From Peptoniphilus asaccharolyticus DSM 20463 (GTDB taxonomy: Bacteria > Bacillota > Clostridia > Tissierellales > Peptoniphilaceae): a stretch of DNA of 64,000 bases. Both the position numbers and the translations under genes were made by a program. Positions 49,418-58,411 of this stretch are shown here, in pieces. The stretch spans positions 806,001-870,000 of the forward strand of contig NZ_FWWR01000009.1 in NCBI RefSeq assembly GCF_900176115.1. The letters are read 5' to 3'. The notes beneath the pieces were generated by a model that saw nothing but the letters and a program-made list of their open reading frames with translations, made no database searches and was not told the origin of the DNA. The stretch's first letter is position 1. Each line of letters opens with the position of its first letter.

Positions 49418-49437
49418 GAGCCCCTCAAATGGGGCTC
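49418..49437 (-). terminator. Attenuating hairpin between oppA and oppB
   Basis: On the minus strand GAGCCCC-ATTTGA-GGGGCTC, followed by TGCTTTTTAG. It would let oppA mRNA be made in excess over the permease and ATPase genes. Confidence 0.8.
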
Positions 49438-49448
49438 ATAATATTTTT

Positions 49449-51239
49449 CTATTCAACTTCTGCGTAAGTTAAGATTGGATATTGAAGAAGTGGTTTGTAA
49501 ACTCCTTTAACATTTTCTTGTACAAAGTAAGGTTGAGTGTAGAAATATACAGGTATTATTGGCATATCTTCCATTAATATCTTTTCTGCTTTTCTCATAT
49601 TTTCCATTCTTACAGCTTGGTCGCCAGTGTTTTTAGCTTCTTTGATAAGAGCGTCAAATTCTGGGTTTGAATAACTTGGATAGTTTTGTTCTCCACCTGT
49701 TACGAATAAGTCTAACATAGTCATTGGGTCATAGTAGTCTCCAACCCATCCACCACGGCTTAGATCAAAGTCATGAGCGTTTTCACGAGCTAACTTAACG
49801 TTAAAGTCTGCATTTTCAAGACCTACTGTTACGCCAAGGTTTTGGTTCCACATTTGTTGAACTGCTTGAGCTATCTTCTTGTGAGATTCACTTGTGTTAT
49901 AAAGAAGAACTTGCTTGTTGATATCTTCGATAGTTATTCCAGATTCTTGCATTCCTTCTTCAAGTAATTTCTTAGCTTCTGCTACATCTTCTTTAATTAA
50001 ATTGCCGTTAAGATCTCTCCACTCTTTGTTGTTTTCATCGATTAAACCAAATGGTACCATACCTTCTGCAGGAATTTGTCCACCCTTAGTGATATTTTCA
50101 ACTATTGATTTACGATCAAGAGCCATTGAGAAGGCTTGTCTAATTTTAAGATTTGTAAATGGATTCTTTCCATCCTTTGGAAGCATATTTAAAGTATAGT
50201 AGTAAGTTCCTACTTGTTTTCCAATTACTACAACTGGATCATTTTCAGAAATCTTTTGTGCTAAAACTTCTGTTGGAGGATCTGTTAGAACTCCATATTT
50301 TTTAGTATCAAAGTTTTGGTATGCAGTGTTGTTATCTTCAAGAATTTCCCAAGTAATTCCGCCAAGTTTAACTTCAGATGCATCAAACCAATTTTCATTC
50401 TTAGCTGTTTCAACTTTTGAATTGTGTTCCCAGTTGATTAGCTTGAAGGCACCGTTTGATACAAATGTTGAAGCATCTTTTGCCCAATCAGGATTTTCTT
50501 CAACAACTTTTTGATTTACTGGATATAGTGTGTAGAATGCTGTTAAGTCTGTGAAGTATGGTGTTGGTTTTTCTAAAGTAACTTCTAAAGTTTTGTCATC
50601 AATAGCTTTTACTCCAACTTCCGCTCTTTTAGCTTCTAACCATTTAGCATATACTGCATCAGCGATTTCGTCTTCGCTCTTTCCTTTAAGGTCAAGACCT
50701 CCTTTGTCAGCATCTGTAATTACTACTTCGTGGTCAACTTCTTTAGTGTCGTTTCCATCAGCGTCTTTTACATAGTATACGCCAGGTCTTTCAACTGTAT
50801 TGTAAGCTTCCCCACCCTTTACATAGTAAAGTTGGAATGCATATAGAGATGCAGTTTCAGGATCTAATACTCTTAACCAAGAGAATTCGAAATCTTTTGC
50901 TGTTACAGGATCTCCGTTTGACCACTTAACATCATCTTTAAGTGTGAATGTGTAAGTTAATCCATCTTCAGATACTGTTGGCATGTCTTTAGCCATACCA
51001 GGAGCTAAATTACCTTCTTTATCATATCTTAAAAGACCAGTAAATAAGTGGTTAAGTAAGTATGATTCGTGAGTTCCTTGTGAAAGTGCTGGGTCTAAAG
51101 TCCCTGGTTCACTACCATTGTTTACTACAAGTACTGTTCCTTCTACAGCTGTATTAGCGGACTTGCTTCCACCACATGCAGTTAGGAATACTGCTGTTAA
51201 GATTAGTAATGCTACTAAACCTTTGAATCGTTTGTTCAT
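49449..51239 (-). CDS. oppA: Oligopeptide-binding lipoprotein OppA, 596 aa
   Basis: Extracellular solute receptor anchored by lipid. Lipobox LLILTAVFLTACGGSK (Cys about 22), then the SBP_bac_5 core: NNGSEPGTLDPALSQGTHES, TYTFTLKDDVKWSNGDPVTA, DFEFSWLRVLDPETAS, TYYYTLNMLPKDGKNPFTNL, and MLDLFVTGGEQNYPSYSNPE. First and most expressed gene of the operon. GGAGG precedes the ATG by 8 bases. Long linker regions (KDADGNDTKEVDHEVVITDA) match the larger members of the family. Confidence 0.95.
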   Translation of the reverse strand: MNKRFKGLVALLILTAVFLTACGGSKSANTAVEGTVLVVNNGSEPGTLDPALSQGTHESYLLNHLFTGLLRYDKEGNLAPGMAKDMPTVSEDGLTYTFTLKDDVKWSNGDPVTAKDFEFSWLRVLDPETASLYAFQLYYVKGGEAYNTVERPGVYYVKDADGNDTKEVDHEVVITDADKGGLDLKGKSEDEIADAVYAKWLEAKRAEVGVKAIDDKTLEVTLEKPTPYFTDLTAFYTLYPVNQKVVEENPDWAKDASTFVSNGAFKLINWEHNSKVETAKNENWFDASEVKLGGITWEILEDNNTAYQNFDTKKYGVLTDPPTEVLAQKISENDPVVVIGKQVGTYYYTLNMLPKDGKNPFTNLKIRQAFSMALDRKSIVENITKGGQIPAEGMVPFGLIDENNKEWRDLNGNLIKEDVAEAKKLLEEGMQESGITIEDINKQVLLYNTSESHKKIAQAVQQMWNQNLGVTVGLENADFNVKLARENAHDFDLSRGGWVGDYYDPMTMLDLFVTGGEQNYPSYSNPEFDALIKEAKNTGDQAVRMENMRKAEKILMEDMPIIPVYFYTQPYFVQENVKGVYKPLLQYPILTYAEVE

Positions 51240-51346
51240 TAAAATTACCTCCTCAATATTAATTTAGTTAATTAATTCTACCATATTTTACAGCACTTAA
51301 CAATCGTTTTGAAGTTATATTATCCCAAAGTGCTATAAGCTATAGT

Positions 51347-53056
51347 CTATAGTAGATACTCCTCTATCTTGAGAGCCATATCATCGTAGGTAACTTCTCC
51401 TACAAATCTATGGACTTCTACACCATTTTTATACATCACCGTTAATGGGACATTATCTATGTTTTGAGTTCTTCTCACAGATTTGTTTTCGTCTATGTCT
51501 AAGTAAAATGCTGATATTTCGTCAAATTCTTCTTCTATCAACTCAATTACTATCTCTCTTACGCTCTTGCAATGAACGCAACTCTTTCCTCCATAGATTA
51601 CAATTGATTTAGGATTTTCAGAAATTCTCTTTTCAAAATTCTTTGTAGATATAAATTTAACTTTTGAAGACTCCATGCTTATTATTTCTCTTTGAAGTGC
51701 TATTTCATCTTCATTTTCCATAGCCATGGTCATGAAATCTATATCATTTTGTATTTGAGCTCCTTCTACAAAGGTCTCTTCTACTTTCACAAAGTTATTA
51801 AATTTAATTTCCTGGTTTTGGTCTATGGAAATTTCCTCCGGCTTTTCTCTGTCTAAATATTCGTAAGGGTATCTAAACCCTTGATATATATAGTTTTTAA
51901 TTGCAAAGTCCTGTTCCGAATTTACTCTATAAGGGCAAACCCACCTCCAAACCACCTCATGGTCTTCTGTTATTTCATAAATCGTGCCGGCAGAACCCAT
52001 AGATACCAAAGTGTTTCCATTTTGAAGTCTCTGCAAACTTCCTCCGTATGGAGAATAGAACTTGTATCCATTTAATGAAGTTGAGTATCCTAAATTTCTT
52101 GGACTTATCATCCACTTGATATCATAAGTTATAGGGTTAAATTCCAATACTCTCGAATAAGCCCTTCTATAGTTATTTATACCTGTGCTTGAATTCAGAT
52201 TTGGAACTCCGTAGCCTGACTCTGCTCCACTTTCAAATAAAAGAATATTGCCCTCTCCATTTAGCCCCTTTGGAATAATTTGTATATGAGTAGGACCTAT
52301 TATCCCATGTAGCTTTCTAAACAAACTGTCTTCCTTTGGTCCTATTTGCCAAACTATTTTTCGCTTCTTTTTATCAATTATTCCTATAAAATTAGATTGC
52401 CTTGAAGCAAAGATTATATTTTCAGGATTAAAACGTCTATCGCCTTGCTCATACCACTTGTTCTCTCCAACCAATCCAAACGAAGATATGTGCAAATAGT
52501 CGCCAAGCTCTAAGTTTGAAATTATATTTGGATTTCTATAGATTACATTTTTTTGTACTTCCGTATATCCTATTTCATTAAAATGGTTTGAAAAAGAAAA
52601 TTTCCAAACTACATTCCCATTTAAATCCACTTCGTATATTACTTCATCAAGTAATTTTTTATCAGAAACTTCTGTGTTTACTATTGTGTCATGACCTAAG
52701 ATAAGCGTATTCCCATTCTCTAGTCTGTGGTAATCTCCATGAGCTCTTGCACTCCATATAGACTCTTTTTCAAGAAACCTAAATTTGTTATATGACCAGA
52801 CAACTTTACCATCTTGATTTACTTCAATTAAACTCTCTCCATCTTGTGAAGAATAATCTGATTTTCTAAACTTGGTCGTACCAATCACATTACCATTACT
52901 CAACATCTTGGCAGGCATTGCATTCATTTTGAAGTGCTTTATTTCATTTCCATTCATATCAAATAATAAAACACCAGAGTTTGGAGTAGCTACTAAGTTA
53001 TATCCGCTACAACACTTTTCTTTTTTATAGATCGTAGTGCCTGTCGGTAATATCAT
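51347..53056 (-). CDS. Arylsulfotransferase-like beta-propeller fused to a thioredoxin domain, 569 aa
   Basis: Residues about 1-430 form a beta propeller with repeated G-N-x-V/I-W strands (GESLIEVNQDGKVVWSYNKF; VDLNGNVVWKFSF; TYDIKWMISPRN; EITEDHEVVWRWVC) and His-rich loops (ARAHGDYHRLENGNTLIL; LHGIIGPTHIQIIPK), as in aryl-sulfate sulfotransferase (ASST). Residues about 470-569 are a thioredoxin fold: VIYGGKSCVHCKSVREIVI (CxxC at the helix start), NVPLTVMYKNGVEVHRFVGE. No signal peptide, so cytosolic, unlike secreted ASST. The ATG overlaps the thioredoxin reductase stop by 4 bases. Substrate not known. Confidence 0.75.
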   Translation of the reverse strand: MILPTGTTIYKKEKCCSGYNLVATPNSGVLLFDMNGNEIKHFKMNAMPAKMLSNGNVIGTTKFRKSDYSSQDGESLIEVNQDGKVVWSYNKFRFLEKESIWSARAHGDYHRLENGNTLILGHDTIVNTEVSDKKLLDEVIYEVDLNGNVVWKFSFSNHFNEIGYTEVQKNVIYRNPNIISNLELGDYLHISSFGLVGENKWYEQGDRRFNPENIIFASRQSNFIGIIDKKKRKIVWQIGPKEDSLFRKLHGIIGPTHIQIIPKGLNGEGNILLFESGAESGYGVPNLNSSTGINNYRRAYSRVLEFNPITYDIKWMISPRNLGYSTSLNGYKFYSPYGGSLQRLQNGNTLVSMGSAGTIYEITEDHEVVWRWVCPYRVNSEQDFAIKNYIYQGFRYPYEYLDREKPEEISIDQNQEIKFNNFVKVEETFVEGAQIQNDIDFMTMAMENEDEIALQREIISMESSKVKFISTKNFEKRISENPKSIVIYGGKSCVHCKSVREIVIELIEEEFDEISAFYLDIDENKSVRRTQNIDNVPLTVMYKNGVEVHRFVGEVTYDDMALKIEEYLL

Positions 53057-53973
53057 CGGTATTCCCCCCTTAAATATTTATCTACATATACTGCGGCTAT
53101 CGCTCCATCCGAAGCTGCTACAACAGCTTGTCTTAAAACTGTGTCAGTGCAATCTCCCACTGCAAATAGCCCAGGAATTTTAGTCATCTTTCTATCGTCA
53201 ACCTCTATAAAATGATTTTCATTGAGTATACCTAAATCTGCAACTATCTCCGTTTGAGGTTCCATTCCAACAAACATAAATATCCCATCTGTTTCCAAGT
53301 CTTTTTCTTTTCCTAGAGTAGATAAAGTGATTGAATTTACATATTCTTCTCCTTGAATCTTGGTTAGATATGAATTATAGATTATATCTATTTTAGGATT
53401 TCTCAAAACTTGTTTAAAAATATCTTTATCAGCATCCACAACTCCATCAGGATGGATTGAAATTATAGTTACCTTGTTGGCAAATTTTGAAATGTATTCA
53501 GCTTCTTCAAGTGCCACATTCCCACTTCCCAGTATATGCACGTCTTTGTCTTTTACAAATTCTGCATCACAAGTTGCACAATAACTTACGCCTCTACCGG
53601 AAAACTCTATTTCCCCTTCTATCCCAAGGATTTTCTCTCTGGTTCCAAGAGCTAATATAACCGCTTTAGCTTCAAAAGTACCTCTTCTCTTAGTATGTAC
53701 TTTGAATACATCTCCATCTTTTTCGACACCTGTTACAGTAGTTTTAATTCGCTCTACATTTTCTATACCAAGAGCATGCACTCTGAACATATCAGATAAT
53801 TCTATTCCACTTGTCTGTCTTATTCCAGGATAATTTTTAACCATCTCAGTGTCTTTTATTCTTCCACCGAAACTCTTTTTTTCAATTATCAAAGTGTTTA
53901 AAAGACCTCTGCCTGCATATACACAAGCGGAAAGCCCAGCTGGCCCTCCGCCTATTATTATCAAATCATACAT
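53053..53973 (-). CDS. Thioredoxin reductase-like flavoprotein, 306 aa
   Basis: FAD/NADPH disulfide reductase. FAD site YDLIIIGGGPAGLSACVYA, active-site cysteines SYCATCDAEF (CATC, about 136-139), NAD(P) segment DVHILGSGNVALEEAEYI, and C-terminal TKIPGLFAVGDCTDTVLRQA. Start ATG 53973 is used; TTG 53979 is two codons earlier and overlaps the mrp stop. Since the next gene encodes a thioredoxin domain and overlaps by 4 bases, that domain is the likely partner. Confidence 0.9.
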   Translation of the reverse strand: MYDLIIIGGGPAGLSACVYAGRGLLNTLIIEKKSFGGRIKDTEMVKNYPGIRQTSGIELSDMFRVHALGIENVERIKTTVTGVEKDGDVFKVHTKRRGTFEAKAVILALGTREKILGIEGEIEFSGRGVSYCATCDAEFVKDKDVHILGSGNVALEEAEYISKFANKVTIISIHPDGVVDADKDIFKQVLRNPKIDIIYNSYLTKIQGEEYVNSITLSTLGKEKDLETDGIFMFVGMEPQTEIVADLGILNENHFIEVDDRKMTKIPGLFAVGDCTDTVLRQAVVAASDGAIAAVYVDKYLRGEYR

Positions 53974-53975
53974 AA

Positions 53976-54737
53976 TCAAACACCCAATGATTTTGCAAAA
54001 TCTTCCATACCGTCTAATTTCAAACTTTCTATTAGTCCTTCATCAACTAATCTTGAAAAGTCAGGATCTATTGGCAATTTCAAAGTGTTTTTGATTTCAT
54101 GTTTTGCTGCTTCAGATTCTATTTTACTTTCTCCATATATATAAGTTACTTCACCACAATGTCCACATTTAAAATATGACATATTTTCAACTAAGCCAAG
54201 AATTTTAACATTCATCATTTGTGCCATCTTAACTGCTTTTTCTACTATCATTTGTACTAAATCTTGAGGTGTTGAGACTATTACAACTCCATCAAGCGGT
54301 ATTGATTGGTACACTGTAAGTTGAACGTCGCTTGTTCCAGGAGGCATATCCACTAATAGATAATCTAACTCTCCCCAATTTACATTTTGATAAAATTGAG
54401 AAATTGCAGAACCAACTACCGGTGCTCTCCAAAGAACCGGATCAGTTGTATTTTGAAGTATCAAGTTTACACTCACTAACTTAATGCCTTTGCTTGTAAC
54501 TGCCGGATTTATATTTTTACCATCACTAAGCACTTTTTCTGAAATACCGAATGCACTTGGAACTGATGGACCTGTTATATCAGCATCAAGAATACCTACT
54601 TTATAACCTTGTCTGCTAAGTTCAGACGCCAAACTTTGGCATACAAAACTCTTTCCTACTCCACCTTTTCCACTCACTATTCCTATTGTGTGCTTTACAT
54701 TTGAATTTTCATTTACTTTAAATTTTTGAATTGCCAT
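53976..54737 (-). CDS. mrp: Mrp/NBP35-family Fe-S cluster carrier ATPase, 253 aa
   Basis: P-loop ATPase that carries or helps load Fe-S clusters. Deviant Walker A GIVSGKGGVGKSFVCQSL (about 19-36), DADITGPSVPSAFG, DYLLVDMPPGTSDVQLTVYQ, and the C-terminal Cys pair MSYFKCGHCGEVTYIYG that binds the cluster. It lies 2 bases before the thioredoxin reductase start, so the two are co-expressed. Confidence 0.93.
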   Translation of the reverse strand: MAIQKFKVNENSNVKHTIGIVSGKGGVGKSFVCQSLASELSRQGYKVGILDADITGPSVPSAFGISEKVLSDGKNINPAVTSKGIKLVSVNLILQNTTDPVLWRAPVVGSAISQFYQNVNWGELDYLLVDMPPGTSDVQLTVYQSIPLDGVVIVSTPQDLVQMIVEKAVKMAQMMNVKILGLVENMSYFKCGHCGEVTYIYGESKIESEAAKHEIKNTLKLPIDPDFSRLVDEGLIESLKLDGMEDFAKSLGV

Positions 54738-54788
54738 TTATTTCTCCTATACTTATTATAATATTTTATTTATAATTAATCAATTTAA

Positions 54789-55394
54789 TTAAATTGTTGC
54801 CACTGGATTTTTAGGTGCTTTTTTAATTACTTTTAGTTCACCATCTACATACTCAATTATGTTGAAAGTTGCATTTCTAAGAACTCTATTCGTCCAGAAA
54901 TTTTTTAAATCTATTTTTTCTACATAATCAAGTATTGCAACAATAGTAACTCCGTGGCTCACTACCAAAATATTTTCATCTTCAGAGTTTAAAATATATT
55001 CTTCAAAGAATTTTTCAACTCTATTCATAACATCGTGCAAAGACTCCCCATCAGGTCTTTCATATTTGTGTGGTTCTTTAAAATACGTAGTGTATAGTTC
55101 TTCATCATCTTCTTTTAGGGTATAAAAATATCTTCCACTCCAATTCCCAACGTCTATTTCTCTTAGATATGGTGTAGTGATAATTTTATTTTCTGGAGCC
55201 ACTATCTTAGCAGTATCTTCTGCTCTTTTTAAATCTGAAGAATAAACCTTGTCAAATTTTATATCTTTAGATTTCTCTCTGAGAATTTCTGCCATTTTTA
55301 TTCCATCTTCAGTGAGTTTAGAGTCCAATATTCCTTGAACTCTATCCATCTTGTTCCATTCAGTCTCCCCATGTCTTGTTAAATATATTTTCAA
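54789..55394 (-). CDS. Histidine phosphatase (phosphoglycerate mutase-like) family protein, 201 aa
   Basis: N-terminal RHG motif YLTRHGETEWNKMDRVQG (phospho-His), SSDLKRAEDTAKIV, the second Glu REIDVGNWSGRY, and the late His in VVSHGVTIVAILDYVE. Acts on phosphoesters; no clear substrate. ATGA overlap with the MutS-type gene upstream. Confidence 0.9.
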   Translation of the reverse strand: MKIYLTRHGETEWNKMDRVQGILDSKLTEDGIKMAEILREKSKDIKFDKVYSSDLKRAEDTAKIVAPENKIITTPYLREIDVGNWSGRYFYTLKEDDEELYTTYFKEPHKYERPDGESLHDVMNRVEKFFEEYILNSEDENILVVSHGVTIVAILDYVEKIDLKNFWTNRVLRNATFNIIEYVDGELKVIKKAPKNPVATI

Positions 55395-57046
55395 ATATTC
55401 TTCTTATCCTCCAAATAACTAGCCAATTTATATGAGCCATCTATTATTTCTCTTGGATAACCCATAAGATTTAAAATTGCTATTGCATTTCTTGATTCAG
55501 CTCTACCAATCTTTAACTTATAGTCAAATCTTATATCTTCATCTTCTATCTGCTCTTCAAAATGGTAGTTGGTATACTCTTTTAAAAGTTCTGTAAGTTC
55601 TATATCGTGCGTTGCAGCAACAACAGTAGCTGATTTAGCAATATAACTAAGTGTGTTGTAAGCCGCAGATATTCTATCTATTGTATTTGTTCCTTTGAAT
55701 ATCTCATCCAAAATAAGGAGTTTTTTAATTTCAAAACTCTCTATCATTCTCTTTATCGCCTTTGTCTCAGCCATAAAATAACTCATCTTTTCTTCTAAAG
55801 AGTCTGATATATCAATCGCAGATTCCACTTTGAAGAAAGAAGTCTTTAATCGCTTAGAATGAGTTAGCCCAAGCGAGTTTGCCAAGATAACGTTTATGCC
55901 CAAATTTCTTAAGAAAGTTGATTTACCTGAGGCATTTGAGCCAGTTATCAATATATCTTTATTTGAAAAATCAAAATCTTGAGACACTTGTTCTTCTCCA
56001 AGTAGAGGATGTCTTAAACTTTCTGCTTCTAAGATAAAATCTTCTTCAACAAATTCTACAAAATTCAAATTCTTTGCTATCTTGTATGAAACAATTGATG
56101 TTAGTGCATTTATATAGCCAAGCTTTTCATATAATTTTAAAAGATCTTCTCTACTCTTGTTTATTTCATCAGCTATTGAATAAAACTTATTTGCCTCATT
56201 TAAGAACAACAAGTCAAATATCTTTCTTATCCCCTCAGACTCATCAAATGTTTTAAAATATCTTATGCCTTTAGATTTTTTTTGTATTCTCTTTAGTCTA
56301 CTGTTAAGTTCATTTATTTCAGCTATTTCTTCTGATAGAGAATCTATTTTATATTTTCCTATTTGTATCCCCAGATTAAATATTGATCTTAAATTTACAA
56401 TATCTAAAATACTCCCTGCAGTTGCTTTATTAAGTTCTCTATAGATATAAAAATTAGCTAGCAGAACCAAAAATAAAACCATCACTGCAAACATTTTGTC
56501 TACAAGTACGGCTAATGCCACAAATACTATCCCAAATCTCATAATACGAGTTGGAAGTTTTAGATTTTTAAACTTTTCATAATCAATACCATTTTTTAAT
56601 AAATTGGTTAGAGATTTTTTAAAGAAACCCACCTTTGCAAATTCAAACTTGATTTCTTTTGTCAGGTCAGCTTTTTCTTCAAGTTCTACTATTTTATTTC
56701 TCAAAACCTCTTGTTCTTTAATAGTATAATGTTGATTTCTCAGCATATTGTATAGAGCTTGAGAACCCATGATTGAATCAGTGTGATTTAATTTTTTATA
56801 AAGTCTATAGAATTCCAAATCCTTAAAAGTTATATCATCCACGTCGGACGGATTTTCTTCATATATTTCTTTTAACACATCTTCGGATAATTTTACATCC
56901 GTCTCTTCTTTTCCAAACCTACTGTATGTTATATGCATAAGGCTTTTTAAATAGGAACTTTTTTGATATTGCCCAAACAAAAATATAACGGCATATATTA
57001 AAACTACCATTCCCAAAATATGATAGGCTCCTTCGTACTGATTCAT
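55391..57046 (-). CDS. Membrane-anchored MutS-type ATPase, 551 aa
   Basis: MutS ATPase domain: ITGSNASGKSTFLRNLGINV (Walker A, about 367-386), KLLILDEIFKGTNTIDRISA (Walker B, about 451), ATHDIELTELLKEY. The N-terminal third has a membrane helix (ILGMVVLIYAVIFLFGQY, about 11-28) and a second pair (IMRFGIVFVALAVLVDKMFA…VLLANFYIY) near 165-205; there is no mismatch-recognition domain I, so it is not classical MutS. Such membrane-linked MutS relatives occur in Firmicutes with unknown role. ATGA overlap with the phosphatase gene. Confidence 0.85.
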   Translation of the reverse strand: MNQYEGAYHILGMVVLIYAVIFLFGQYQKSSYLKSLMHITYSRFGKEETDVKLSEDVLKEIYEENPSDVDDITFKDLEFYRLYKKLNHTDSIMGSQALYNMLRNQHYTIKEQEVLRNKIVELEEKADLTKEIKFEFAKVGFFKKSLTNLLKNGIDYEKFKNLKLPTRIMRFGIVFVALAVLVDKMFAVMVLFLVLLANFYIYRELNKATAGSILDIVNLRSIFNLGIQIGKYKIDSLSEEIAEINELNSRLKRIQKKSKGIRYFKTFDESEGIRKIFDLLFLNEANKFYSIADEINKSREDLLKLYEKLGYINALTSIVSYKIAKNLNFVEFVEEDFILEAESLRHPLLGEEQVSQDFDFSNKDILITGSNASGKSTFLRNLGINVILANSLGLTHSKRLKTSFFKVESAIDISDSLEEKMSYFMAETKAIKRMIESFEIKKLLILDEIFKGTNTIDRISAAYNTLSYIAKSATVVAATHDIELTELLKEYTNYHFEEQIEDEDIRFDYKLKIGRAESRNAIAILNLMGYPREIIDGSYKLASYLEDKKNI

Positions 57047-57117
57047 AAATTCACCTCTTTATTTAAATTTTACCACAGAAACTCGGTTTTTAAAAAAAAC
57101 AAAAGATTTTTGGCAAT

Positions 57118-57143
57118 AAAAAAAGAGCCAGCTAAGCCAGCTC
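57118..57143 (-). terminator. Terminator after the dehydrogenase gene
   Basis: On the minus strand GAGCTGGC-TTA-GCTGGCTC (one G-U pair), followed by T7. It ends the SerA-like gene. Confidence 0.8.
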
Positions 57144-57153
57144 AAATTTTTAA

Positions 57154-58095
57154 TTATAAATTGAAGTGAGTTTTTAAGTTGTTGATTACAACTGCTCCGA
57201 TATCATCTTGTGCATCGATTGTAGATCCACCAATGTGAGGAGTTACATAAACTCTATCAAGTTCAAATAATGGTGATTCAACTGGAACGTCCATAGTGTC
57301 AAGTCCGCCACTTCCTAATTCGTTAGAAATAGTGTCTAAGTTTGCTCCACCTAATTTACCATTTTTGATATATTTGTAAAGAGCTTCTTCATTTACAATT
57401 CCGCCACGTGCAGCATTGATTATGATTGCTCCATCTTTCATTCTAGCCATAGATTCGTCATTGAACATATCCTTTGTATCAGGAGTTAGTGGAACGTGTA
57501 GAGTAACTACGTCTGAATTTTCAATAACTTCGTCTAATGTAGTAAGTTTTACATATTCTTGTTTGATGTCTTCTGGTTTTAAGAATGGGTCATAAGCGAT
57601 AACATTCATATGGAAAACATTAGCGAATTCAGCAACACGTCTACCGATTGCACCAAATCCTATGATGCCCATAGTTTTGTTTCTCATTTCACGACCAATC
57701 CATCTATATTTGTTCCAGATTCCGCCCTTAACTTCGTTTTGAGCTTGAACTGTATTTCTATAAAGATCAAGAACTTTTGCAATTACAAGTTCTGCTACTG
57801 CGTTTGCATTTTGTCCTGGTGAGTTGAAAATTGGAATGTTCTTTTCGTTAGCATATTCTTTATCTATATGGTTAGTTCCTGTTGAACCTACGAAGATAGC
57901 TTTAAGGTTTGTTGCTGCATCTAAAACTTCTTTGTTTATGAATGGGTCAACTCTCATGATAAGAATATCATAAGGAGCTATTATACTTGCAAGTCTTTCA
58001 CTTGTAGGAAGCATTTCCTTATCTAATTCTATACCTAAATCCTTTAAACCTTCATCAATTACTTCTGACATGTAGTCAACCATTAACGCTTTCAT
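57154..58095 (-). CDS. D-2-hydroxyacid dehydrogenase (SerA/3-phosphoglycerate dehydrogenase-like), 313 aa
   Basis: NAD-dependent reductase/oxidase. Rossmann loop GIIGFGAIGRRVAEFANVFH (GxGxxG), substrate-side FVGSTGTNHIDKEYANEK, catalytic Arg in INAARGGIVNEEALYKYI, Glu in the following strand and His in VTPHIGGSTIDAQDDIG. Length and HIGGSTxEAQ-like motif fit SerA or a close lactate/phosphoglycerate type; there is no C-terminal ACT domain, so a D-isomer-specific hydroxyacid dehydrogenase of another substrate is possible. GGAGAGATAAA precedes the ATG. Confidence 0.88.
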   Translation of the reverse strand: MKALMVDYMSEVIDEGLKDLGIELDKEMLPTSERLASIIAPYDILIMRVDPFINKEVLDAATNLKAIFVGSTGTNHIDKEYANEKNIPIFNSPGQNANAVAELVIAKVLDLYRNTVQAQNEVKGGIWNKYRWIGREMRNKTMGIIGFGAIGRRVAEFANVFHMNVIAYDPFLKPEDIKQEYVKLTTLDEVIENSDVVTLHVPLTPDTKDMFNDESMARMKDGAIIINAARGGIVNEEALYKYIKNGKLGGANLDTISNELGSGGLDTMDVPVESPLFELDRVYVTPHIGGSTIDAQDDIGAVVINNLKTHFNL

Positions 58096-58411
58096 TTTAT
58101 CTCTCCTTTTTATTTACTATGTATTTATCATTCAATTTTATTGTAACATACCTTATTTTTTATTCAACTCTTTTAACTATCTTTCGAAAACAATTCCACT
58201 AATGCTCTTCAATGCATTTTTTCTATCATAATAAATTCTTAAAATGACACATTTATAATATTGTGTTAAAATCATAATCTAAAGCTTTTAAAATTAAATT
58301 TAATTTATATTTTAATTACAAGTTTATATAATTTTGAAATTTAGATCTAATTCCAAAACCTTTTAGCATTTTATACATTAGGGTATAAAATTAAAAACAT
58401 TTATTTTGGAG
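58096..58411. other. Gap upstream of the dehydrogenase gene
   Basis: About 316 AT-rich bases with the promoter of the leftward gene and, at the right end, the detached leader (…TTTTGGAG) of the TraB-domain gene. No gene is seen. Confidence 0.5.
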
